Assembly: GCA_017450465.1 (NCBI GenBank)
Contig: JAFSUW010000008.1
Coordinates: 1 to 38,638, forward strand
Length of the DNA: 38,638 bases
Direction: 5' to 3'
DNA from: Clostridia bacterium
GTDB lineage: Bacteria > Bacillota > Clostridia > TANB77 > RGIG9151
In this document: piece after piece, positions 31,705-38,638 of the stretch
Layout: every line of letters begins with the position of its first letter
Numbering within the stretch: position 1 is the first letter of the stretch
Made by a program: the position numbers and the translations under genes
The notes under the pieces: generated by a model
What the model was told of the DNA's origin: nothing
Databases searched by the model: none
The model's input: the letters and a program-made list of their open reading frames with translations, nothing else

Positions 31705-32988
31705 ATGTCAAAATTTGAAGACAAAAAACAACTTAAATGTTCATTTTGTGGCAAAGCACAGGAGCAAGTAAAACGTTTGGTTGCAGGACCAGGTGTATAT
31801 ATTTGTGACGAATGTGTAGCGTTATGTAATGATATAATTGGCGAAGAGTTTGATGAAAATCATATGCCAGCAATGGGCGAATTACCAAAACCAAAGGAAA
31901 TATATAGCGTATTAAATCAATATGTTATAGGCCAAGAGAATGCAAAAAAAGCATTATCCGTTGCTGTATATAATCATTATAAAAGAATTAATGATGACGA
32001 TGATGGAGATGTTGAGCTCCAAAAAAGTAATATTTTACTTTTAGGACCAACTGGTTCTGGTAAAACATTACTTGCACAAACTTTAGCAAGAATACTAAAT
32101 GTACCTTTTGCTGTTGCAGATGCAACAACATTAACTGAGGCCGGATATGTAGGAGAAGATGTAGAAAATATTCTTCTAAGACTTATCCAAGCAGCAGATT
32201 ATGATATTGAGATGGCACAAAAAGGTATAATATATATAGATGAAATCGACAAAATATCAAGAAAAAGTGAAAATCCATCAATCACTCGTGATGTAAGTGG
32301 CGAGGGTGTTCAACAAGCACTATTAAAGATACTTGAAGGAACTGTTGCATCTGTTCCTCCACAAGGTGGAAGAAAGCATCCGCATCAAGAGTTTTTACAA
32401 ATTGATACAAGCAAAATTCTATTTATCTGTGGTGGTGCATTTGATGGAATTGAAAAAATAATAATGGATAGAATCGGTAAGAAGACGATAGGCTTTGGAA
32501 CACAAAGCGAAAGTGTTAATAAAGATACTAGTGTGTTACTTGAACAATTGCAACCACAAGATTTATTGAAATTTGGCTTAATTCCTGAATTTGTAGGACG
32601 TTTGCCAGTAGTGGCTAAACTTCACCAATTAGATGAAGAAGCACTTATTGCTATTCTTACTGAACCAAAAAATTCATTGACAAAGCAGTATAAGAAAATG
32701 TTTGAGTATGATGATGTAAGACTAGAATTTGCTGATGGCACACTAGAGGCAATTGCTAAAAAAGCAATTGAACGTAAAACAGGTGCTAGAGGTTTAAGAG
32801 CAATTTTAGAAGATACAATGTTAGAAATAATGTACGAGATTCCATCGCTTAATAATGTTGAGAAATGCATTATAACGAAGGAATGTATAGAAAACGGGGC
32901 AAAACCAGAATTAATATATAACGAAAATCGTGAGCCACTCAGAAAACATAAGAAAACTCAAACACAAGTAGATCAAAAATTAGCATAA
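31705..32988 (+). CDS. clpX: ATP-dependent Clp protease ATP-binding subunit
   Basis: AAA+ unfoldase that feeds ClpP. 427 residues. The N-terminal zinc-binding domain uses C12, C15, C34 and C37. Walker A is GPTGSGKT (114-121), and Walker B is IIYIDEIDK (D179-E180). [19 protein letters not shown] and [11 protein letters not shown] are ClpX-specific. The sensor-2 region is [16 protein letters not shown] 31705 is preferred, after GGGTGAT; the in-frame GTG 31693 has no ribosome site. A terminator begins at its stop codon. Confidence 0.97.
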   Translation: MSKFEDKKQLKCSFCGKAQEQVKRLVAGPGVYICDECVALCNDIIGEEFDENHMPAMGELPKPKEIYSVLNQYVIGQENAKKALSVAVYNHYKRINDDDDGDVELQKSNILLLGPTGSGKTLLAQTLARILNVPFAVADATTLTEAGYVGEDVENILLRLIQAADYDIEMAQKGIIYIDEIDKISRKSENPSITRDVSGEGVQQALLKILEGTVASVPPQGGRKHPHQEFLQIDTSKILFICGGAFDGIEKIIMDRIGKKTIGFGTQSESVNKDTSVLLEQLQPQDLLKFGLIPEFVGRLPVVAKLHQLDEEALIAILTEPKNSLTKQYKKMFEYDDVRLEFADGTLEAIAKKAIERKTGARGLRAILEDTMLEIMYEIPSLNNVEKCIITKECIENGAKPELIYNENREPLRKHKKTQTQVDQKLA

Positions 32989-33017
32989 AAAAGATTGGCT
33001 TAATGCCAATCTTTTTT
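32987..33017 (+). terminator. clpX terminator
   Basis: AAGATTGGC (32991-32999), short loop, GCCAATCTT (33005-33013), then TTTT. Only 6 bases separate it from the ribosome site of the next gene, and no promoter is visible there. Confidence 0.85.
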
Positions 33018-33037
33018 ACATAGAAAGGAGTAATTAA

Positions 33038-34546
33038 ATGGAAAACGAAGAAGTAGAGGTTCAAAATATTGAAGAGCCAAAAGAAGTGAAAAGTAATGGA
33101 AAAGGTAAAATAATAGGTATTGTTATTGCTGCTCTTGTAGCAGTCTCTCTGTTAATATATTTTTTAGTCCCTTGGAATATACTTTTATCTAAAAATAAAT
33201 TAACTTATTCAAACTTATTATCATCAGATAGTAAAAGTGTAACAAGACTAATTAAAGAAGTTTCAGGAAATAGTTTCGTAAAGATTTTATCAGAATTTTC
33301 AGATAACCAATCTGAATTATCTGGAAATTATAAACTTGGTGATCAAGAATTTGATTTAGACTTAGTATATGGCAATGAATTTATGGCAGTAAAATCTAAG
33401 TCAGTATATGATAATTTTATATTATTCGATATAAATAATCTGTCTCCATTATGGGAAGCGCTTGAAGTAGAAGGAAATAATCCAGACAAATTAATAACTC
33501 AAAAAGATGTTATGGATGTTATAAGTTTGGATAAAAGTGAACAAAAAACAGTAGAAAATTCATTAAAAAAATATGCAAAATTAATATTAACAGAGTTAGA
33601 TGAGAGTAATTTTGTGGTAGATAGTAACGCTAAAATAGAAGGTTATGATGGAACATTTAATTCAATAGGAGTTAAACTTTCAAATTTAGATCTTATAAAA
33701 ATAGGACAAAAGATTTTAGTTGAATTAAAAAGTGATAAAGCATTAGATTTGATCATAAAGAAGTCTACTGCGTTAGATAAACTTTATGATGAATCTGGTT
33801 ATGAAGATATGAATGTAGGTTTAACCAAAGAAGATATAATTGAAGCATTAAATGAGGCATTAGAAAATTTAGCTGAACAAGAAACTAAATATGACGAATC
33901 AAGTGAAGAGAATAAAATTTATTATATAATAAGATATTACTATGATTCTAATAATAAACCAGTAAGACGTGAAGTAGTACAAGGGCGTCCAAGTACTGAT
34001 AAATTTATTGAAGATTTGATTATCGGTCTAACAACAATTGATAAAGGCAACGAGAAAGATATAAAATACACAATGCTTTCTACCGATTATACATCACTTG
34101 GCTATGAAAATTATGAAGATATTATTACTACAAATGGTAATAAAACAAAACATACTATTAGTTATTTGTCTGAAGGTTATGCATTTACACTCGATGATGA
34201 TATGCAATATAAAGTAATGCCATATGAGATAAATGAAAGTATAGTTGCTGAATTAGACGATAAAACATTAACTATTACATCACCTCAAAATGAAACACTT
34301 AATTTTGTGCTAACACTTGAAAATAAAGATAAATTAAACTTCGATATGAGTGCTCTTGTGTTAAGCGAAGGTGTAGAAAAAGATTTTAAGCTTTCTGGAA
34401 ATATATTAAATAATTCAAAAGTAAATAAGCAAGAATTAATAGATAATGGCGGTTTATATGTGACAGACGAAAACGTTGAAAAATCAAAAGAAGAATTTGC
34501 TAAGATAAGAGAAAACTTATCATCTTTGGGATTATTTACGATGTAG
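33038..34546 (+). CDS. Membrane-anchored extracytoplasmic protein of unknown function
   Basis: I do not recognise this 502-residue protein with confidence. An acidic cytoplasmic head (1-20) is followed by one membrane helix (about 25-44, IIGIVIAALVAVSLLIYFLV). The large outer part is rich in Asp, Glu, Ser, Asn and Tyr and probably alternates beta strands and helices (KLGDQEFDLDLVYGNEFMAV, EALNEALENLAEQETKY, NKIYYIIRYYYDSNNKPVRREVV). No catalytic motif is seen. The overall shape (one helix plus a repeated beta-rich domain) resembles DUF6583-like surface proteins, but this is weak. ATG 33038 with GAAAGGAG upstream. The clpX terminator is directly before it. Confidence 0.7.
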   Translation: MENEEVEVQNIEEPKEVKSNGKGKIIGIVIAALVAVSLLIYFLVPWNILLSKNKLTYSNLLSSDSKSVTRLIKEVSGNSFVKILSEFSDNQSELSGNYKLGDQEFDLDLVYGNEFMAVKSKSVYDNFILFDINNLSPLWEALEVEGNNPDKLITQKDVMDVISLDKSEQKTVENSLKKYAKLILTELDESNFVVDSNAKIEGYDGTFNSIGVKLSNLDLIKIGQKILVELKSDKALDLIIKKSTALDKLYDESGYEDMNVGLTKEDIIEALNEALENLAEQETKYDESSEENKIYYIIRYYYDSNNKPVRREVVQGRPSTDKFIEDLIIGLTTIDKGNEKDIKYTMLSTDYTSLGYENYEDIITTNGNKTKHTISYLSEGYAFTLDDDMQYKVMPYEINESIVAELDDKTLTITSPQNETLNFVLTLENKDKLNFDMSALVLSEGVEKDFKLSGNILNNSKVNKQELIDNGGLYVTDENVEKSKEEFAKIRENLSSLGLFTM

Positions 34547-34592
34547 GCAGATAAAAAATGATATGATAAAATAGTCTTAGATGGTGGTGTTT

Positions 34593-35039
34593 ATGGTTAC
34601 AGTACTAGATAAGACTATTTTTTCTTTATATGCTAAAGATATATTAGAAAATCCAAAAGTAAATAAACTTTCTGAATATTTGCATCATAAAAATGTGACA
34701 AGGTTAGAACATTCGTTAAATGTGGCTGCCACAAGTGTTAAGGTGGCACGTAAATATAATTTGAAAGTAGACGAAAGAAGTATAGTGCGTGGGGCATTAC
34801 TTCATGATTTTTTCTTGTATGATTTAGTAAATGAAAGAATAGAAAACCACTTGGTAAGGCATCCGTATATCGCATATGAAAATGCTAAAGCGGAGTTTAT
34901 GCTAAACGACATTGAGAAAGATATAATTTTAAAACATATGTGGCCAATAACAAATAGATTACCCAAATATAAAGAATCGTTAATTGTTTGTTTAGTAGAC
35001 ACATATTGTGCATTTAAGGAAAAATTAAATAATTTATGA
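34593..35039 (+). CDS. HD-domain phosphohydrolase
   Basis: 148 residues. A compact HD domain: H40 (RLEHSLNVA), H71-D72 (GALLHDFFLYD), an additional His in HLVRHPYIAYENA, and the closing Asp in IVCLVDTYCAFKE. HD proteins are metal-dependent phosphohydrolases acting on nucleotides or related phosphoesters; the substrate is unknown here. The family resembles the small HD proteins often annotated as HDIG or YfbR-like. The start is ATG 34593, 5 bases after GGTGG; ATG 34581 would include that site. Thirteen bases before the phosphofructokinase gene, so probably co-transcribed. Confidence 0.82.
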   Translation: MVTVLDKTIFSLYAKDILENPKVNKLSEYLHHKNVTRLEHSLNVAATSVKVARKYNLKVDERSIVRGALLHDFFLYDLVNERIENHLVRHPYIAYENAKAEFMLNDIEKDIILKHMWPITNRLPKYKESLIVCLVDTYCAFKEKLNNL

Positions 35040-35051
35040 AGGAGGGAACGT

Positions 35052-36266
35052 ATGAAAAACATACTAATAGGCCAATCAGGAGGACCAACAGCAGTAATAA
35101 ACGCAAGTCTATATGGTGTAATCAAAAAATCATTAGAAAATACCGAGAAAATTGGCAAAATATATGGAATGGTAAACGGTATAGAGGGCTTTTTACAAGG
35201 CAAGGTTTATGATGTTAAGGAAAACTTAAATGCTGAAGAAATTGAATTGCTAAAAAATACACCTGGTGCTTTTTTGGGTTCGTGTCGCTATAAAATGCCT
35301 TCTAATTTTAGTGATCCGGTATATCAAGAATTATTCAAAAAGTTTAAGGAATATAACATTGGATATGTTTTGTACATAGGTGGTAATGATTCAATGGATA
35401 CCACAAATAAACTTGCGACTTATGCTAGTATGATAATGTCTGGGGTAAAAATACTTGGTATCCCAAAAACAATAGACAATGATTTAATGGGTACAGACCA
35501 TACCCCTGGTTTTGGTAGTGCTGCTAAGTTTGTTGCTAGCATGGTACGTGATATAACGATAGATGCAGAAGTGTATGACAAAAAATCTGTTACGATAGTA
35601 GAAATAATGGGACGCCACGCAGGTTGGCTTACAGCATCATCAATTTTGGCAAGGAAGTACGCAGGAGATAATCCAAAATTAATTTATTTGCCAGAGGTAG
35701 ATTTTGATGAAAATGAATTTCTAGGAAGCGTAAATAAAGAATTTGAAAAAAGGAAAAACGTAATAGTTTGTGTATCTGAAGGCATAAAAGATAAGAGTGG
35801 AACTTTGATTTGTGAATATGCATCAAAAGCAACATTAGATACATTTGGACACAAAAATTTATCTGGTTGTGGTAAGTATTTAGAAAGATTAGTAGCAGAT
35901 AAATTGGGGGTAAAAGCAAGGTCAGTTGAACTTAATGTAACTCAAAGATGCTCGGAAATTTTGGCATCGGAAACGGATATTTTGGAAGCCATCGAATGTG
36001 GAAGCTTTGCGGTAGAAGAAATATTAAAAGGCGAAACAGGAAAGATGGTAGGAATAAAGCGTGTGGGAGATTATGAACTTACGTATGAGTTAAATGATGT
36101 AAAAGAGATATGTAATAAAGAAAAAGCGTTTAATAAAGAATGGATAAATGATGAAAAAAATGGTATAAAAGACGAATTTATAAACTATGTAGAGCCGTTA
36201 ATTATGGGTGAACCTAAAATAAAATATGAAAAAGGTTTGCCAAAATATGTTTATCGAAAAGTTTAA
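35052..36266 (+). CDS. 6-phosphofructokinase, probably pyrophosphate-dependent
   Basis: Phosphorylates fructose 6-phosphate in glycolysis. 404 residues. ILIGQSGGPTAVINAS opens the fold. GGNDS is at 110-114, and the substrate site P138-K-T-I-D-N-D144 and M186-G-R-H-A-G-W192 follow. In ATP-dependent enzymes the corresponding residues are GGDGS and PGTIDND. A lysine at K139 and a non-Gly residue after GG-N are features of PPi-using PFKs, so PPi is the likely phosphoryl donor and the reaction reversible. GAAGGAGGGA ribosome site. Ends at a hairpin terminator. Confidence 0.9.
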   Translation: MKNILIGQSGGPTAVINASLYGVIKKSLENTEKIGKIYGMVNGIEGFLQGKVYDVKENLNAEEIELLKNTPGAFLGSCRYKMPSNFSDPVYQELFKKFKEYNIGYVLYIGGNDSMDTTNKLATYASMIMSGVKILGIPKTIDNDLMGTDHTPGFGSAAKFVASMVRDITIDAEVYDKKSVTIVEIMGRHAGWLTASSILARKYAGDNPKLIYLPEVDFDENEFLGSVNKEFEKRKNVIVCVSEGIKDKSGTLICEYASKATLDTFGHKNLSGCGKYLERLVADKLGVKARSVELNVTQRCSEILASETDILEAIECGSFAVEEILKGETGKMVGIKRVGDYELTYELNDVKEICNKEKAFNKEWINDEKNGIKDEFINYVEPLIMGEPKIKYEKGLPKYVYRKV

Positions 36267-36270
36267 TTTT

Positions 36271-36299
36271 AAAGAGCGATTAAATCGCTCTTTATTTTT
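36271..36299 (+). terminator. Intrinsic terminator
   Basis: AAAGAGCGAT (36271-36280), loop TAA, ATCGCTCTTT (36284-36293), then ATTTTT. Its core GCGATTaaATCGC resembles the GGGCGAT family. Confidence 0.88.
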
Positions 36300-36426
36300 A
36301 CCTTAATTTTCCTTTTATTTTTACATAACATAATGAAAAATTGTTATAGATTGAAAATTGGATACTTTCGATTAAATAAACATAAATTCGACAAATAAAA
36401 AAAATTAATAAGTTTACGTAAAGCTG

Positions 36427-36455
36427 TTGTAAAAATTTTTAATCTGTGATAGAAT
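36427..36455 (+). promoter_or_regulatory. Promoter of the SLH repeat protein
   Basis: TTGTAA (36427-36432), 17 bp, TAGAAT (36450-36455), TG at 36447-36448 (extended -10). The same hexamers occur in the corrinoid operon promoter. Confidence 0.75.
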
Positions 36456-36504
36456 GTAATCGCTTATGTTTTAGAGCAATTTCCTAAATGAGGGGGAGAA
36501 AGAA

Positions 36505-38638
36505 TTGAAAAACAAGTATTTTAAGAGCATTGGAGCAATATTGGTTGTACTTGTTATATGTGCAACTTTAGTAGTACCAACCGAGGGTGTAATTTTTCCA
36601 GATTTACGTCCAGATCATTGGTGCTATGAGAAAATTTTAGATTTTGAATCTAGGGGGTATGTAAGCGGTTACGAAGATGGCACATTTAGGCCTGATGGTA
36701 TAATCACAAGGGCTGAATATGTTACTATCGTAAATAACTTCTTTGGATATCAACCAGATACTACAAATACATCTAAATTTTCAGATGTAAGTAGTGAAGA
36801 TTGGTTTGAACCATATGTATCTGAAGCGGTAAGACGCGGATATATTTCTGGTTATCCAGATGGCACATTTAGGCCCCATATTCCTATTCGTAGACAAGAA
36901 GCAACAGTAATTTTATCAAAGATTTTGAATATAGATACTGAAACTTATGATAAGAAAGATGAACACGGGCTTGCAAGATTCTCTGACGGAAACGACATAG
37001 AACCTTGGGCTTTTGATGCTGTTCAAAGTTATTCTATGCATGGTTTCATTAACGGTTATGAAGATGGAACAATAAGAATTTTTAATAACGTAACAAGAGC
37101 TGAAACTGTACAACTTTTAAATACAGTTGAGGAAAACGTTATTATTGATAGAGATGAAGGCAAAACCGAGATCAAACCAAGACCAACAGGTGGCGGTTCA
37201 GGTGGTGGCGGTTCTGCTACAAGATATACAATAAAATTTGAAGCTGAAGAAAATGGAACACTTGACGGTAAATTAAGTCAAAGTGTTGTTCGTAATGCAG
37301 ATTTTTATGCTGTAGTAACAATTCCAGAAGCCATCCCAGATAATGGCTATATGTTCAAGAATTGGGAGCCAGAATTACCTAAAGAAGGATATAAAGTTAC
37401 AGCAAGTAGTACATATACAGCAATTTTTGCAGAAGATAAAAATGGCAATAACATAGATGATAGTGAAGAAGATACTTTTACAATTACATTTGATTTAGGT
37501 GTAAATGGAGTTGCAAGAAGTGTTGAACAAGAAATAGTACCATTAACTGAAGTTGGTAGAGATTTAAGAGAAGTTATCGAAGGAACTCAAAATGTAGTAA
37601 CATTTAATGTACTTCCTGGCTTAAAATTCTATGACGAAGTTACAGTACCAGAAGTTCTTGCAAATGATAAATTTGTATTTAACGGATGGACACCAGAATT
37701 ACCAGATGCTGATGCAGTAGTTACAGCAGATGCTACTTATACAGCAGTATATGGCGAAGATAATAATGAAAACGGAATAGATGACACAACAGAAGATCAC
37801 TTCACAGTAACATTTGTATTAGGTGACTATGGAATAAGTGAAGATCAATTAGTATTCGAAAATATCTTAACTGGTTTAGCATTCGCTGATACAGTAACAG
37901 AACCAACAGTAACACCAGTACAAGATTACAAATTCAATGGATGGGATAAAGATTTCCCAGAAGCAGTAACAGAAAACTTAACATTCACAGCACAATACTT
38001 TGAAGACAAGAACGATAACAACATAGACGACACAACAGAAGACCACTTCACAGTAACATTCGTATTAGGTGACTATGGAACAAGTGAAGATCAATTAGTA
38101 TTCGAAAATATCTTAACTGGTTTAGCATTCGCTGATACAGTTACAGAACCAAGTGTAACACCAGTAGAAGATTACAAGTTCAATGGATGGGATAAAGACT
38201 TCCCAGAAACAGTAACAGAAAGCTTAACATTTACTGCACAATACTTTGAAGACAAGAACGATAACAACATAGACGACACAACAGAGGATCACTTCACAGT
38301 AACATTCGTATTAGGTGACTATGGAACAAGTGAAGATCAATTAGTATTCGAAAACATCTTAACTGGTTTAGCATTCGTAGATACAGTAACAGAACCAACA
38401 GTAACACCAGTAACAGATTACAAATTCAATGGATGGGATAAAGATTTTCCAGAAGCAGTAACAGAGAACTTAACATTTAATGCGCAATATTTTGAAGACA
38501 AGAACGATAACAACATAGACGACACAACAGAGGACCACTTCACAGTAACATTTGTATTAGGTGACTATGGAACAAGTGAAGATCAATTAGTATTCGAAAA
38601 CATCTTAACTGGTTTAGCATTCGCTGATACAGTAACAG
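36505..38638 (+). CDS. SLH-domain surface protein with tandem repeats (3' end outside window)
   Basis: At least 711 residues; the frame is open at the window edge. TTG 36505 follows AGGGGGAG. A hydrophobic export signal covers residues 1-29 or so. Three SLH modules cover about 30-210 (FPDLRPDHWCYEKI, FSDVSSEDWFEPYV, FSDGNDIEPWAFDAV, each with GY-x-DGTFRP or similar). A Gly-rich linker (TGGGSGGGG) leads to beta-sandwich repeats of the InlB-B/Listeria-Bacteroides type (YTIKFEAEENGTLDGKL, FKNWEPELP, YTAIFAED). From codon 325 on, units end in DKNDNNIDDTTEDHFTV, with spaced Asp/Asn that may bind calcium. Likely an SLH-anchored adhesin or wall protein. Ligand unknown. Confidence 0.88.
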   Translation, partial: MKNKYFKSIGAILVVLVICATLVVPTEGVIFPDLRPDHWCYEKILDFESRGYVSGYEDGTFRPDGIITRAEYVTIVNNFFGYQPDTTNTSKFSDVSSEDWFEPYVSEAVRRGYISGYPDGTFRPHIPIRRQEATVILSKILNIDTETYDKKDEHGLARFSDGNDIEPWAFDAVQSYSMHGFINGYEDGTIRIFNNVTRAETVQLLNTVEENVIIDRDEGKTEIKPRPTGGGSGGGGSATRYTIKFEAEENGTLDGKLSQSVVRNADFYAVVTIPEAIPDNGYMFKNWEPELPKEGYKVTASSTYTAIFAEDKNGNNIDDSEEDTFTITFDLGVNGVARSVEQEIVPLTEVGRDLREVIEGTQNVVTFNVLPGLKFYDEVTVPEVLANDKFVFNGWTPELPDADAVVTADATYTAVYGEDNNENGIDDTTEDHFTVTFVLGDYGISEDQLVFENILTGLAFADTVTEPTVTPVQDYKFNGWDKDFPEAVTENLTFTAQYFEDKNDNNIDDTTEDHFTVTFVLGDYGTSEDQLVFENILTGLAFADTVTEPSVTPVEDYKFNGWDKDFPETVTESLTFTAQYFEDKNDNNIDDTTEDHFTVTFVLGDYGTSEDQLVFENILTGLAFVDTVTEPTVTPVTDYKFNGWDKDFPEAVTENLTFNAQYFEDKNDNNIDDTTEDHFTVTFVLGDYGTSEDQLVFENILTGLAFADTVT
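37801..38638 (+). repeat. Tandem 246-bp repeat inside the SLH protein gene
   Basis: Units begin at 37801, 38047, 38293 and 38539 (TTCACAGTAACATT), exactly 246 bp (82 codons) apart; the last is cut by the window edge. Copies differ at few positions, such as GGAATAAGT versus GGAACAAGT. A longer, diverged unit precedes them from 37477. Confidence 0.95.

Noticed and set aside
37477-38638. CRISPR-like regular repeats
   Set aside because: The 246-bp period is coding, in frame and without spacers; it is protein repeat DNA.

Overview
The window looks like a chromosomal segment of a low-GC, Gram-positive, clostridia-like bacterium, probably an uncultured gut lineage. The reasons are strongly AT-rich genes with AGGAGG-type ribosome sites and frequent TTG/GTG starts, a LexA with a Bacillus-type SOS box, a Firmicute-type division cluster (murA, divIB, DUF881, sbp, ftsA, ftsZ), S-layer-homology (SLH) surface proteins, ECF-type transport, and small dispersed hairpin repeats. 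TGA is used as a stop and TGG for Trp, so the code is standard. No rRNA, tRNA, CRISPR array, transposase or phage structural gene was seen.

Layout. 1-814: dispersed hairpin repeat, then SOS-controlled lexA. 945-1799: a two-gene unit (ankyrin-repeat protein plus an acidic unknown) with visibly higher GC than its surroundings. 1906-3480: HerA-like DUF853 ATPase. 3516-7255: a minus-strand island of seven small unknown genes that look like divergent members of one family. Five near-consensus TTGACA-17 bp-TAnnnT promoters drive them, several with related or structured leaders. 7451-9109: SLH-anchored serpin. 9134-12897: MurJ/SpoVB-like flippase (minus), a MazG-like pyrophosphohydrolase and an ABC-F ATPase (plus). 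12907-13401: two large imperfect palindromes between 17-bp direct repeats.

13398-20939 is the most striking part. A promoter and a cobalamin-riboswitch-like leader with a terminator/antiterminator precede six tightly packed genes: EcfT, a fused double EcfA ATPase, an ECF S component, a secreted alpha/alpha-toroid protein, a DUF4430 lipoprotein, and a 949-residue SLH-type surface protein with two DUF4430 domains around a PQQ-type beta-propeller. The toroid and DUF4430 folds are the two halves of animal intrinsic factor and transcobalamin. The operon therefore reads as a surface capture-and-uptake system for vitamin B12 (corrinoids), with the binding protein split into separate polypeptides and a propeller-bearing wall protein that could act as outer collector.

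21039-36266 is mostly core biology: an unknown helical protein, a GlsB-like membrane protein, a membrane-anchored amidase, murA and the division cluster to ftsZ, a tiny Cys-rich DUF1540 gene, tig-clpP-clpX, an unknown membrane-anchored protein, an HD-domain protein and a phosphofructokinase with PPi-type active-site residues. From 36505 to the window edge lies an incomplete SLH surface protein whose C-terminal part is a near-identical 246-bp tandem repeat.
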